A stretch of 45,658 bases of DNA from assembly GCA_035310125.1 (NCBI GenBank), contig DATGEP010000010.1, positions 1 through 45,658 of the forward strand, in the 5' to 3' direction. Below are positions 31,758-40,755 of the stretch, piece after piece. The notes beneath the pieces are model-generated. The model searched no databases. It was given only the letters and a program-made list of their open reading frames with translations, and was not told the DNA's origin. Numbering within the stretch: the first letter of the stretch is position 1; each line of letters opens with the position of its first letter. Origin of the DNA: DATGEP01 sp035310125. Its GTDB lineage: Bacteria; Chloroflexota; Ktedonobacteria; Ktedonobacterales; JADMIN01. A program made the position numbers and the translations under genes.

Positions 31758-33211
31758 CTTGTCACCTCCCGTGTGACGGGCTGGCTCCCGGTCGCGCCAG
31801 AGATCCACCCGCCGATGATCGCCGAGAAGAGGCCCGCCGTGCCGCCGGCATGCACAATCCACAGGCCGCCAGGCCGGAACTTGGGAATGTCCGCTCCTGC
31901 CAATGTCTCTGGCATACCTTCCGCACAGCCATCCACCCCACGCACCAACTCAGCGCCTGGCAACGTCAACAGCGCGGTCAATTCGTCGCGGAGGCGTGTT
32001 TTCGTCCAGCCGGCCTCGCGGAAAACCCGGGCATGATCCGGCGAGACGACCATAAAGGCATCGAATGCGAGGGCGAGCTTGGGATGGGCAACCGTGCGCA
32101 GGCACCACGCGAACGAGCGCGCTAGCGACTCCGGCGTGCGCGAAAGCTGATCCACCACCGCCCGCGTCCCTTCGCCGGCAAATAAGGTGACAGCCGATGC
32201 GCCCGCCGCCACGCCACGCTCTACTGAGAGCGGCTCCCATGGCGACCCCTCCTCGTCCTCCGCGAAGCAGAACGTATACTTGCCCGGATTGCCCAGGGTC
32301 GCGCGGTCCACTTCGCCGGGCCGCCCGCCGCCGACGTTGCGCACCACCAGCTGCAGCGCCCGCCCAATGGTCGCGTTGGCGCGGTTGCCCTGCCCAAGCG
32401 CGTTGCCCCCCGAGTTCATCCCAACAGCGCGAGCGATGGGGCCGTTCACGATCACCACCGGACCGGAAGCGTATGTAGTGGCGAGCAGACCGTGCATATT
32501 GAACTCGTCGGTGCAGGCGGCCGCTACGGCGGCCAGCACCACCGGCATGTATTCAGGCCGGCAGCCCGCCATCACCGCGTTGATGGCCACCTTCTCGACG
32601 CTGCACGCCACCATATCCGGCGGCACAACCGCCACAATCTCAGATGGCTCGCGCGCCGTGCCTTCCAGCATACGCAGCACTCGCTCGCGCGTGGGCGGCA
32701 CCACCGGCAGCCCATCGCTCCATCCGCGTCCGTAGCACGCCTCGATCTCATCTTCCAGCGGTCCCAGTGGCACGCCGCGCGCCCGTAGGCGCTCGCCGCC
32801 GTAGCGCACCGCTAACTCCTCCGCGATGCCGGGTTCCACGCTGCGCGAGCCGCAGCCGGGCCGCTGCTCCGGCAGCCCCGGCCCTAGATCCCTCACGCCC
32901 GTAAACGCTTCCCACTGCTCCCGCGACCAGCCAATTACCCGCACCGTCTCGTGCCCATCCGCCACGCGCAGCAGCGTGGGCACGATCTCGATATCCAGCC
33001 GGTATGACATCTCCAGCGCTGTATCATCGCGCGGATCGAGCCCCGGCGGAAACGCAAGGTCGTCCTGCGTATAGACCGTCAGCGGCAGGCCCGCCTGGGC
33101 CAACTGCGCGAGCACCGGCGCGACAAGCCGGCAGGTGGGGCATTCCTCTTTGACGACCGCCACGATACCGTCCGGCACTGGCAACGCGGCGCTGGATCGC
33201 GACTCAGCCAT
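31754..33211 (-). CDS. Thioredoxin-domain fusion protein, partner of the UGSC selenoprotein
   Basis: A 485-residue protein in two parts. Residues 12-105 look like a thioredoxin fold with an active-site Cys24-x-x-Cys27 (EECPTCRLVAPVLAQL) and a cis-proline stretch EIVPTLLRVADG. Residues 130-480 form a large uncharacterised domain with conserved-looking blocks: GRGWSDGLPVVPPTRERV, VVPPDMVACSVEKVAINAVMAGC, VNGPIARAVGMNSGGNALG and KYTFCFAEDEE. I recall the WSDGLPVVPPT protein as a regular neighbour of UGSC genes. Here a thioredoxin is fused to it, which suggests delivery of electrons to the Sec94/Cys site. The start at 33211 has GGAGAG 8 bp upstream; a longer frame to 33325 is unlikely. It overlaps the UGSC gene by 4 bp. 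Confidence 0.75.
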   Translation of the reverse strand: MAESRSSAALPVPDGIVAVVKEECPTCRLVAPVLAQLAQAGLPLTVYTQDDLAFPPGLDPRDDTALEMSYRLDIEIVPTLLRVADGHETVRVIGWSREQWEAFTGVRDLGPGLPEQRPGCGSRSVEPGIAEELAVRYGGERLRARGVPLGPLEDEIEACYGRGWSDGLPVVPPTRERVLRMLEGTAREPSEIVAVVPPDMVACSVEKVAINAVMAGCRPEYMPVVLAAVAAACTDEFNMHGLLATTYASGPVVIVNGPIARAVGMNSGGNALGQGNRANATIGRALQLVVRNVGGGRPGEVDRATLGNPGKYTFCFAEDEEGSPWEPLSVERGVAAGASAVTLFAGEGTRAVVDQLSRTPESLARSFAWCLRTVAHPKLALAFDAFMVVSPDHARVFREAGWTKTRLRDELTALLTLPGAELVRGVDGCAEGMPETLAGADIPKFRPGGLWIVHAGGTAGLFSAIIGGWISGATGSQPVTREVTR

Positions 33212-33304
33212 GCGGACCACTCTCCATCCCACCGTTCCCGTAGGGGCACTGCCTGCCGCGCCTGGCGCCAGAGCAGGAGAAGAAACGAGCGTCTGGTGCC
33301 CCAC

Positions 33305-33333
33305 ACTATACGCCGAGGCCCGCATTGGCGCAA
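33305..33333 (-). promoter_or_regulatory. Promoter of the thioredoxin-UGSC operon
   Basis: On the minus strand TTGCGC (33333-33328), a 17-bp spacer and TATAGT (33310-33305), giving a leader of roughly 85 nt before the start at 33211. Confidence 0.6.
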
Positions 33334-33334
33334 G

Positions 33335-33469
33335 CGGCGCCGCACGCCGGACGCGGTGCAGCTCGCCACCGCCATCACGGCGAGCGCCACCTACTTTCGC
33401 ACCAATGACGCTCGGCCCAAGGTCGTCGCTGACGTTCAGGTCCTCGTGCTGGACGACCTGACACCGTAG
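33335..33469 (+). pseudogene. C-terminal remnant of a PIN-domain (VapC-type) toxin
   Basis: The plus frame ending at TAG 33467-33469 encodes RRRTPDAVQLATAITA, then TYFRTNDARPKV and VQVLVLDDLTP. The TPDA-x-QLATA and TND motifs are the hallmark third and fourth acidic blocks of PIN ribonucleases. Upstream, where the first half of the domain should be, the frame has no PIN sequence and is occupied by the promoter of the opposing operon. It is therefore a decayed toxin gene fragment; no antitoxin is seen. Confidence 0.65.
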
Positions 33470-33470
33470 A

Positions 33471-34466
33471 CTACTCGCGTGCCAGCGCCGCCGCCAGCTT
33501 GGGCAGCGACACGTCGTAGCGGTACTGGATGCTCATGTGGTCGTCGTCGAACTCCTCGTACTCGAACGCGATGTCGCGCGCGGACAGCCGCTGTGCCATC
33601 AGCCGCGCGCCGAAGTGCAAGTGGAACTGGTCGCGGAAGCCGCAATCCATGTAGAGCAGCCGCAACCCTCGCAGATTCTCGCCATAGCGGTCCAGCAGCT
33701 CCGCCGGGTCCCACTCCAGCCAGCGCGCCCATACCTCGGGGATCAGCGCACAAGTGTGCAAATCTACCGGCAGCCCGATGCCCAGCGGCGCGCTAGCGTC
33801 TGGCGAATAGCAGGACGCCATCGCCAGGATGTTGAGCACTTCGATGTCGTCATGTGTCTTCTTGGCTTTGGCCGCGAACTGCCGCCACCATGCCTCCACA
33901 CCGCCCGCCTTGTTGATCCCATTGCAGAACTTGGGGAAGTCTACGTAGTAGCAGAGGTTGAACGCCATATCGCCGCTATGACAGGCCAGAGCGCCGAATA
34001 TTTCTGGGTGGCGCATGCCCAAAATCATCGAGCCGTAGCCGCCGCTAGACTTCCCAAAGACGCCACGCCCCTCCGGCCGCGAAATCGTCCGGTAGTGCGT
34101 GTCCACAAATGGGATGACCTCTTCGATGACATAGTCCTCGTAGCGTCCCGTCGCCGCCGAGTTGATATACTGGCTGCCGCCGTAGCGTGTGAAGCCGTCC
34201 GGTAGCACGAAGATCGCATGCGGCATGCCCTCCGCGTAGAGCCGTTCCAGTCGCTGCGCCAGATTCGGCTGCCAGGCGTCGTCGTTCAGCAGCATGATGC
34301 CGCGCCCGGTAAAGCCAGTCAGCCCCACGATCACTGGATAGCGCTTGCTAGACTCCCCATAGCCCGGCGGCAACACCACCGGCAGGGCTCGCGCCGCTGG
34401 ATCGCCGAGCGGATTGCCCGCCAGCACGGCGCTTTCCAACATCGGTGTCTCGATGGTAACGGACAT
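33471..34466 (-). CDS. Alpha/beta-hydrolase esterase (esterase D / Fes-like family)
   Basis: A 331-residue serine esterase. ALPVVLPPGYGESSKRYPVIVGLTG is the first strand pair of the putative-esterase family. The nucleophile elbow is GVFGKSSGGYGSM (G-K-S-S-G, catalytic Ser near 162), the acid probably in LLYMDCGFRDQFHLHFG, and the histidine in YEEFDDDHMSIQYRYDVSLP. Relatives hydrolyse acetyl, formyl-glutathione or siderophore esters; the substrate is not defined. There is no signal peptide. ATG 34466 has GAGAGG upstream; the frame extends to 34568 without conservation. Confidence 0.82.
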   Translation of the reverse strand: MSVTIETPMLESAVLAGNPLGDPAARALPVVLPPGYGESSKRYPVIVGLTGFTGRGIMLLNDDAWQPNLAQRLERLYAEGMPHAIFVLPDGFTRYGGSQYINSAATGRYEDYVIEEVIPFVDTHYRTISRPEGRGVFGKSSGGYGSMILGMRHPEIFGALACHSGDMAFNLCYYVDFPKFCNGINKAGGVEAWWRQFAAKAKKTHDDIEVLNILAMASCYSPDASAPLGIGLPVDLHTCALIPEVWARWLEWDPAELLDRYGENLRGLRLLYMDCGFRDQFHLHFGARLMAQRLSARDIAFEYEEFDDDHMSIQYRYDVSLPKLAAALARE

Positions 34467-34580
34467 GCCATATATCCTCTCTGTGGCAAGAATGCACCCC
34501 AGGATGCCTGGACACCTTTCATCGTAGCACCTGGCATCTAATGTGGGCATCTGGCTCGTAGCCCACACCAGCGCGGTTCC

Positions 34581-34610
34581 TTGACGTGCGCCGCCCGCAA
34601 GAGGTACACT
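34581..34610 (+). promoter_or_regulatory. Promoter of tRNA-Glu
   Basis: TTGACG at 34581-34586, an 18-bp spacer and TACACT at 34605-34610, 25 bp before the tRNA. Confidence 0.7.
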
Positions 34611-34635
34611 GACTAGCGTTGGCGCCAGCCAGCAT

Positions 34636-34709
34636 GCCCCCGTCGTCTAGCGGCCTAGGACATCACCCTTTCAAGGTGGAGATCACGGGTTCGAATCCCG
34701 TCGGGGGTA
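34636..34709 (+). tRNA. tRNA-Glu (anticodon UUC)
   Basis: GCCCCCG pairs with CGGGGGT (one G-U), discriminator A. The anticodon stem TCACC/GGTGG holds the loop CTTTCAA, giving TTC. The T-arm contains GGGTTCGAATCCC. CCA is not encoded, in contrast to the two tRNA-Gln genes. Confidence 0.95.
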
Positions 34710-35197
34710 CCTTCTCCCAGTCCAGCATTCATCCCGCGTCGTACCAATCAGCCACCACTCCGTCATCCGCCGCGTAAAACCGCACGCCCTCCACAACGCG
34801 CCAGCGGACATGTCTACGGCGAAACCAACCGTTCTCCGCTGCCCCGAGCGGCGCATACACTCTCCACACGCGAAGAGAACGCCCATTGTGACGGTTCCGT
34901 GATGGAAGCCCATGCGTTCGCGACAGCAATGTGACGGTAATCCGCTATATGTTGTGAAATCGTATCGTCCGCTCGCGCCCGTTTTGCCGGAATCTGCGGC
35001 GCAAGCGGCGCCGTGCCGCGCGTTCCAATGCCCCGTGCCACACGCGGCCTCGCGTTTCGCGGCGCACCACCGCTGTCTCCCGCGACATATCACGCGCCGC
35101 GGCATCCGACAACGAGAGGCCATGGCGACCTTGCGTGTCGGTTCCATCTTCTGTCATACTCACCCTGAGAGCCGGTATGGAGCGAAAGAGGTCAGCC
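34710..35197. other. Intergenic region before the acyl-CoA dehydrogenase
   Basis: 488 bp with no gene I can support. A 15-bp stretch GCGCAAGCGGCGCCG near 35000 also occurs near 33330, and GTTTTGCCGGAAT just before it resembles the repeat units near 40590. Confidence 0.4.
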
Positions 35198-36406
35198 GTG
35201 GATTTCACCTATAGCCCGAAGGTCGAAGCGCTGCGCTCGCAGCTCAACGACTTCATGGATCGCCGCGTGTACCCCAATGAAAAGACCTACAGGAACCAGG
35301 TCGCTGCCGCCGATATGCCCTTCGCGCATCCAGAGATTGTGGATGAGTTGGCGCGCGAGGCGAAAGCGGCTGGACTCTGGAATCTCTTTCTCCCGAACAA
35401 CACGTTTGGCGCCGGCCTCTCCAACCTGGAGTACGCGCCGCTCGCGGAGATCATGGGGCGAGTAGGCTGGGCCTCTGAAGTCTTTAACTGCGCCGCACCC
35501 GACACTGGCAATATGGAGATTCTGGCTCAGTTCGGCTCACCGGAACAGCAAAGCCAGTGGCTCCGCCCATTGCTCGACGGCGAGATACGCTCCGCATTCG
35601 CGATGACCGAGCCAGATGTCGCCAGCTCAGACGCCACCAACATCCAGCTGACGATCCGGCGCGAAGGCCACGTGTACGTGCTCGATGGACGCAAATGGTG
35701 GATCTCCGGCGCCGCCCGCCCGCGCTGTAAGATCCTGATCGTGATGGGCAAGACGGCGCCCGACGCGCCAGATAGGCACCGGCAGCAAAGCATGATCCTC
35801 GTGCCCACCGAGACACCGGGCGTCACCGTGGTGCGTAATCTCCCCGTGTTTGGTTTCGTCGAGAATGAGAGCCACTGCGAATTGACCTTCCAGGATGTGC
35901 GCGTGCCAGTCGCCAATCTGCTCGGCGGCGAAGGAGACGGCTTCGCCATCGCGGAGGCGCGCCTGGGGCCTGGGCGCATCCACCACTGCATGCGCTGCAT
36001 CGGCGCGGCGCAGCGGGCGCTGGAGTTGATGTGTGCGCGTGTCTCGACGCGGACCGCGTTTGGCAAACCGCTGGCGCAGCAGGGCGTCATTCAGGAGTGG
36101 ATCGCCGAGTCCGCGCTGGAGATCGAACAGGCGCGCTTATTGACGCTAAAAGCCGCCTGGATGATCGATACGGTGGGCAAAAAGGCGGCACGCAACGAGA
36201 TTGCAATGATCAAGATTGTCGCGCCCACCGTGCTCACGCGCGTCGCTGATCGCGCCATCCAGGCATTCGGCGCGGCGGGCCTCAGCGACGATTTCCCACT
36301 CGCGCATTTCTACGCCGGTGGACGCACCCTACACCTCGCGGATGGCCCGGATGAAGTCCACAAGCGGTCGCTGGCGCAGTCTCTTCTGCGTCAGTATGGG
36401 CAATAG
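35198..36406 (+). CDS. Acyl-CoA dehydrogenase (ACAD10/11-like)
   Basis: A 402-residue flavoenzyme that introduces a double bond into acyl-CoA. The N-terminal helical domain ends near 120, the FAD-contact block is FAMTEPDVASSDATNIQ, then WWISGAARPRC and the C-terminal domain with ARLGPGRIHHCMRCIGAAQRALE, RTAFGKPLAQQG and YAGGRTLHLADGPDEVH. HHCMR and the absence of the usual Glu in the FEMLAD position resemble the ACAD10/11 branch, which can act on 4-hydroxyacyl or long-chain substrates. The start was placed at GTG 35198 (GAGG 6 bp upstream); ATG 35177 is in frame. The acceptor should be electron-transfer flavoprotein. Confidence 0.88.
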   Translation: MDFTYSPKVEALRSQLNDFMDRRVYPNEKTYRNQVAAADMPFAHPEIVDELAREAKAAGLWNLFLPNNTFGAGLSNLEYAPLAEIMGRVGWASEVFNCAAPDTGNMEILAQFGSPEQQSQWLRPLLDGEIRSAFAMTEPDVASSDATNIQLTIRREGHVYVLDGRKWWISGAARPRCKILIVMGKTAPDAPDRHRQQSMILVPTETPGVTVVRNLPVFGFVENESHCELTFQDVRVPVANLLGGEGDGFAIAEARLGPGRIHHCMRCIGAAQRALELMCARVSTRTAFGKPLAQQGVIQEWIAESALEIEQARLLTLKAAWMIDTVGKKAARNEIAMIKIVAPTVLTRVADRAIQAFGAAGLSDDFPLAHFYAGGRTLHLADGPDEVHKRSLAQSLLRQYGQ

Positions 36407-36459
36407 CAGTCCCGTCGCGGCCAGTGGCGCGCCGCGGGACTGCCAGCCGTAATATGGCA

Positions 36460-38799
36460 TCACCCGCCGCGCTCTTGCGGCACTGGCCGCCCAGGCAGCC
36501 ACCAGTTCCACCGCCCCAGCAATCGCATCGTCGCCGGCACAAGCAGCGACCTGATAATCGTCGCGTCCACCAGCACCGCGGCGGTCATGCCCAGCCCGAT
36601 TTCTTTGGTCGTGATGACGCGCGTGAAAGTGAATGCGCCGGTCACGATCACGAAGAGCAGCGCCGCATTGGTGATGACGCCGCCCGTCTTCGCGAGTCCC
36701 TGCGCCACCGCTTGCCGGTTGTTGCCCGTCCGTAGCCACTCCTCGCGAATGCGACTCAGCAGGAACACCTCGTAGTCCATCGAGAGGCCGAACAGGATGC
36801 AGAACAGCAGGATCGGAATGATGCTGTCTATGTAGCCGGTGCTCGTGAATCCCAGGAAGCCGGAGAAGTGTCCCCACTGGAAGACGTAGACGAGCACTCC
36901 ATACGCCGCGCTGACCGATAGCACGTTCGTCAGCACGGCCTGCAGTGGCAACAGCACTGAGCGGAACATCAACAACAGCAGGAAAAACGTCGCGATCAGC
37001 ACGAAAAGAATCGCTCGCGGGAAGTTGTCGAAGAGATAGCGGGTGAAATCCTGACTTATCGCCTGCGACCCGCCAACCAGCACGGTCAATCCGCCGGATA
37101 CCCCGCCTACGCCCGCTCGCAGCGCATCAATCTGCGCCTTGGCCGCCGCGCTATCTGGCGGCGCATCGGAGCTCGCCATTACCACGGTGGTATTGCCGTT
37201 TGTCGTGGACTGCACCAGGCGCGCCAGCTGCGGCGATTGCAGGTAGGCGCCGGTCGCGTACATCTGCTCGAGCTCACTCGCGGAAAGCGCGGGCGCTCCG
37301 GAGGTCGCTGGCAGCATGGTCAGACCCGTTACGCTGGTGACATGCGGCTGCGACGCGACCCACTGTGACAGCGTGTCCAGGCGCGAGAGATTCGTCGGAG
37401 CGAGCATGCTCGAACCAACTGGCGACTGGACGACAATCTCGATGGGCGAGACGCCTGCGCCTGGGAACTGACTGGCAAGGATATTCAACCCCTGTCGGGA
37501 CTCAACCGTCGCTGGCAACTCGCCCACACCCGGTGTGCCGATGTTCAGCGAAAAGATGGGCCAGCTCAGGCCAATAAGCAGCACGATAACCGCGATGATG
37601 ACCAGCACAGGACGGCGCATCACGCCGAGCGCCCAGGCGCGCCAGAAGCCCCGGCTCTCGTGCTTCTCGCGCGAGCGCATTACGAGCCGGCCAACGAGCG
37701 GCAGCCGCAGCGCGTCTATACGCGGCCCCAGGATGCTCAGCAGCGCGGGCAGCATCGTCAGTGCGGCCAGCATCGAGCACGCCACCACAATCGCGCCGCC
37801 AATGCCAAACGAGGTCATCATTCCGATGCCAATGAGCAGCAGTCCGACAAATCCGATCATCACGGTCATGCCACTGAATAGGATCGCCTCACCCGCCGTC
37901 GCGACTGTCCACCCCACTGCTTCCTGGATCGAGCGCCCCATATGGAGCTCGTCGCGGAAGCGCCGTACCATGAAGAGACTGTAGTCAATCGAGATACCTA
38001 GCCCAATAATCGAGACGATGTTGGTGACAAACGTGTTCGTCTGGGTGTGCAGCGCGATGGCGTAGAGCAGCGCTAGCGCCACCGGCACGGCGATCAGCGC
38101 CAGAATCAGCGGCATCATGGCGGCTACCAGCGTGCCAAAGGTAAGCAGCAATACGAAGAGCGCCAGCGGCAGCGCCGTGAACTCGGCGCGCTCGGTATCC
38201 TGCTGAGAGATCTGCGAGAAGGCGTTCGATATGGCTGGGTTGCCGGTCAGATACGCTCGCGCGGGGATGTTAGGGCCAGTTGGCACCATGGCGCGAATAT
38301 CGGCCTGCTCATGCTCAACCTTGTCCGCGCTGACATTGAAGCTCAGCACCACCAGCGCCGTCTGGCCGTCCTGGCCGGTTTGCGCCGGTCGCACATCTAT
38401 CACACCAGGGAAGCTGACCGCTTTCGCGGTGAAGTCCGCCAGTTCCTGCTGATATGCTGGATCGCTTACCGGCGTACTGGGTGACTGGAAAACCACGAGC
38501 ATCTGCGTCGCAGGTTGGTGCAGCGTGGTGGTGAGGATGTCGTTCACACGCACGGAATCGCTGTTCGGGAAGCTGAAGCCGCCGCCCGTGAGCACCGTGC
38601 CGACCCTGGCGGCGAACGGAACACTCGCGATGACCACGGCAATCCATAGGGCGACGACGATCCACCGCACGCGATAGATGAAGCGCCCGTACGCCAATCC
38701 AAAGCGGTAGAGACCGTGCCGCTCGAGCGATTTCTCCGCGCCAGGCGCTGGCGCTGTGACTTGCGGCGCGCCGACATCCGGCGATTCCTGTATCAGCAT
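36460..38799 (-). CDS. MMPL-family RND transporter
   Basis: A 779-residue inner-membrane exporter of the MmpL/YdfJ type. It has a first helix (RWIVVALWIAVVIASVPF), an extracytoplasmic porter domain with GGGFSFPNSDS, a five-helix bundle with SIIGLGISIDYSLFMVRRFRDE, and the same arrangement repeated in the second half (FLGFTSTGYIDSIIPILLFCILFGLSMDYEVFLLSRI). The two Asp-Tyr pairs in the SIDYSLF and SMDYEVF helices carry protons. Substrates of relatives are lipids or drugs. AAGGAG lies 7 bp before ATG 38799. No regulator is adjacent. Confidence 0.88.
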   Translation of the reverse strand: MLIQESPDVGAPQVTAPAPGAEKSLERHGLYRFGLAYGRFIYRVRWIVVALWIAVVIASVPFAARVGTVLTGGGFSFPNSDSVRVNDILTTTLHQPATQMLVVFQSPSTPVSDPAYQQELADFTAKAVSFPGVIDVRPAQTGQDGQTALVVLSFNVSADKVEHEQADIRAMVPTGPNIPARAYLTGNPAISNAFSQISQQDTERAEFTALPLALFVLLLTFGTLVAAMMPLILALIAVPVALALLYAIALHTQTNTFVTNIVSIIGLGISIDYSLFMVRRFRDELHMGRSIQEAVGWTVATAGEAILFSGMTVMIGFVGLLLIGIGMMTSFGIGGAIVVACSMLAALTMLPALLSILGPRIDALRLPLVGRLVMRSREKHESRGFWRAWALGVMRRPVLVIIAVIVLLIGLSWPIFSLNIGTPGVGELPATVESRQGLNILASQFPGAGVSPIEIVVQSPVGSSMLAPTNLSRLDTLSQWVASQPHVTSVTGLTMLPATSGAPALSASELEQMYATGAYLQSPQLARLVQSTTNGNTTVVMASSDAPPDSAAAKAQIDALRAGVGGVSGGLTVLVGGSQAISQDFTRYLFDNFPRAILFVLIATFFLLLLMFRSVLLPLQAVLTNVLSVSAAYGVLVYVFQWGHFSGFLGFTSTGYIDSIIPILLFCILFGLSMDYEVFLLSRIREEWLRTGNNRQAVAQGLAKTGGVITNAALLFVIVTGAFTFTRVITTKEIGLGMTAAVLVDATIIRSLLVPATMRLLGRWNWWLPGRPVPQERGG

Positions 38800-39028
38800 G
38801 GTGTGTCTCCTTCTTAGTACGTCGCCGCGAGGCAATCGAACAGTTCGCGAGAGTGGCGCGAGCTGATATCAGGTATGTTGTCCATGATTTTGGTGGCGTA
38901 TCGTTACCATGCCGCCAAAACATGAGGTAATCCTCACTAATTCTATTTGAGCCATTTTCGCGGAGCGATGTTTCAGGACTTCTGGACGACGACCGCTGTC
39001 ACACCGGCGGCCTACGCTCCACCATTTC

Positions 39029-39037
39029 TGCTATACT
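39029..39037 (+). promoter_or_regulatory. Extended -10 promoter of prs
   Basis: TGCTATACT (TGn plus TATACT) lies 73 bp upstream of the prs start. No -35 match is evident. Confidence 0.45.
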
Positions 39038-39109
39038 GCGGGGGGCGGTGCGAGATTTGAGCCGCCGCGACATCTCAACGACGGTATGAAGCGAGGCGAC
39101 GAGGCACTC

Positions 39110-40048
39110 ATGAACGATCTGGCGATCTTCACCGGCAACGCGCATCCCCAGCTTGCGCGAGACATCTGCGCCCACCTTGGCGTGTCACCTGGCGCCGCGC
39201 AAGTCACGCAGTTCTCCAACGAGAACATCTTCGTGAAGATTGACGAAAACGTCCGTGGCAAGGATGTCTTCGTCATCCAGCCGTTCACTACGCCAGTCAA
39301 CACCTCCATTCTTGAGCTGCTCATCATGATGGATGCTTTGCGCCGAGCCTCAGCTAAACGCATCACCGCCGTCATCCCCTTCTACGCGTATGGCCGCACC
39401 GACAAGAAAGATCAGCCGCGCGTGCCCATTACCGCCAGGCTCCTCGCCGATTGCGTGACAGCGGCAGGAGCGAACCGTGTGCTGACCATGGACCTGCACG
39501 CCGGTCAGATTCAGGGCTTCTTCAACATTCCGGTAGATGAGCTGACGGCGCAGCACATCCTCGCTCGCTACGTTTCCTCGATGGGGCTAGGCCCTTTTAC
39601 CGTCGTCTCCACGGATGCTGGGTTCGCCAAGAAAGCACGCAACTTTGCCGAGATGGTGAATGCCCCGCTCGCCATTATCGAGAAGCGCCGCATCGGCAAT
39701 GATGGGCGGATGGAAAGCCTTGGCGTGATCGGGAATGTCGCGGGGCGCAACGCGCTCATCGTGGACGATGAGATTGACACGGCGGGATCACTTATTCAGG
39801 CGGTACACGTGGTCAAGGAGAACGGCGCTCGCGATGTCTATGCCTGCGCTGTGCATGGCGTGCTCTCGGGGCCAGCCATCGAGCGGCTACGCGCCTCGGA
39901 GCTGCGGGCGATGATCCTGACGGATACGGTGCCGCTGCCGGAGGAGAAGCGACTCCCCATCATCACGCAGCTTTCCGTGGCGGAACTGTTCGCCGGGGCG
40001 ATTCAGCGCATCCATGAAAGCCGTTCCGTTGCCGAGCTGTTTCATTAG
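39110..40048 (+). CDS. prs: Ribose-phosphate pyrophosphokinase
   Basis: Makes PRPP from ribose-5-phosphate and ATP for purine, pyrimidine, His and Trp synthesis. A 312-residue class I enzyme: FSNENIFVKIDENVRGKDVFVIQ near the N-terminus, FYAYGRTDKKDQPRVPI for ATP binding, MDLHAGQIQGFF, the catalytic flexible loop EKRRIGNDG (one Lys followed by two Arg) and the PRPP loop ALIVDDEIDTAGSL. In the last motif Ala takes the place of the usual Gly. Start ATG 39110 with GAGG upstream; ATG 39086 is in frame. The following small gene begins 15 bp later. Confidence 0.93.
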   Translation: MNDLAIFTGNAHPQLARDICAHLGVSPGAAQVTQFSNENIFVKIDENVRGKDVFVIQPFTTPVNTSILELLIMMDALRRASAKRITAVIPFYAYGRTDKKDQPRVPITARLLADCVTAAGANRVLTMDLHAGQIQGFFNIPVDELTAQHILARYVSSMGLGPFTVVSTDAGFAKKARNFAEMVNAPLAIIEKRRIGNDGRMESLGVIGNVAGRNALIVDDEIDTAGSLIQAVHVVKENGARDVYACAVHGVLSGPAIERLRASELRAMILTDTVPLPEEKRLPIITQLSVAELFAGAIQRIHESRSVAELFH

Positions 40049-40062
40049 AGCATGAGCGCACC

Positions 40063-40545
40063 GTGGATGAGGCGAATGCGGGCGAAAATGACTTCGAGGG
40101 CGTGCTGCGCTTCCTGCGCTCGCTTGGAACACCGTGCGAGCCGCCGGTCGGTGTCGGCACGTTTGACGTGCTGTATGCCAGCGGCAAAGAGGTCGTCGTG
40201 TGGTATTCGCCGGCACGCGAGGAACACAGCCCCGGCGAGGTGAGTATTCCCTGCTCGCGACTCGTCACCGCATGGGCGGCTCTAACAGCGGGCGAACCGC
40301 TCGACGAGCAGACGCTCGCGCGCATTGGCGCTGGTGTCGCGGGGGGACGGTGGCTTCTGGCTGTGCTGGCACAGGTTCCAGGCGTACACCTGTGTGATGA
40401 GCCGGTCGCGCTCACCTGGCAACCTGCCGAAATGTCCACTCCCAGCGAGCATGGCGTCCCGCTTGAGATCACCCCTCCGGTCGCAGCCGCTCCGACATCG
40501 GCGCGTTCTCGCCGCCGCAGCACGCGCGCTCCCCGTGCGGAATGA
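40063..40545 (+). CDS. Hypothetical protein downstream of prs
   Basis: A 160-residue protein with GTG start 15 bp after prs, so likely co-transcribed. The N-terminal 110 residues look globular (FEGVLRFLRSLGTPCEPPVG, VLYASGKEVVVWYSP, IPCSRLVTAWAALTAGEPLD), and the rest is Pro/Ser/Arg-rich and basic. Such a domain might be a small mixed alpha-beta protein with a helical centre; I recognise no family. Confidence 0.6.
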   Translation: MDEANAGENDFEGVLRFLRSLGTPCEPPVGVGTFDVLYASGKEVVVWYSPAREEHSPGEVSIPCSRLVTAWAALTAGEPLDEQTLARIGAGVAGGRWLLAVLAQVPGVHLCDEPVALTWQPAEMSTPSEHGVPLEITPPVAAAPTSARSRRRSTRAPRAE

Positions 40546-40587
40546 CGAGGGAGACTGGGGCTTCTTGTGGATAGCGAGGTGGGTGGT

Positions 40588-40755
40588 GGTTGCCGTTTTT
40601 GCCGGAATACGAGTTTTACCACGGAGCACACGAAGGGCAGGGAGCGATTCGGCGGTTGCCGATTCTGCCGGAATTCGAGATTCGGTTGCCGATTCTGCCG
40701 GAATTCGAGATTCACCACGGCGTTTACTGAGCGCGAGGAGGTTGCCGATTCTGCC
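40588..40755 (+). repeat. Tandem 30-bp repeats
   Basis: A unit beginning GGTTGCCGATTCTGCCGG occurs as two identical 30-bp copies at 40654-40683 and 40684-40713, one diverged copy at 40588 and one partial copy at 40739-40755. Two of the copies (40588, 40684) end in ACCACGG. Confidence 0.8.

Noticed and set aside
34683..35147. 154-codon minus frame after tRNA-Glu
   Set aside because: Cys/Arg-rich translation with no motif, no ribosome site, and it overlaps the tRNA.
40588..40755. CRISPR array
   Set aside because: The repeats are directly adjacent with no spacers and there are no cas genes.
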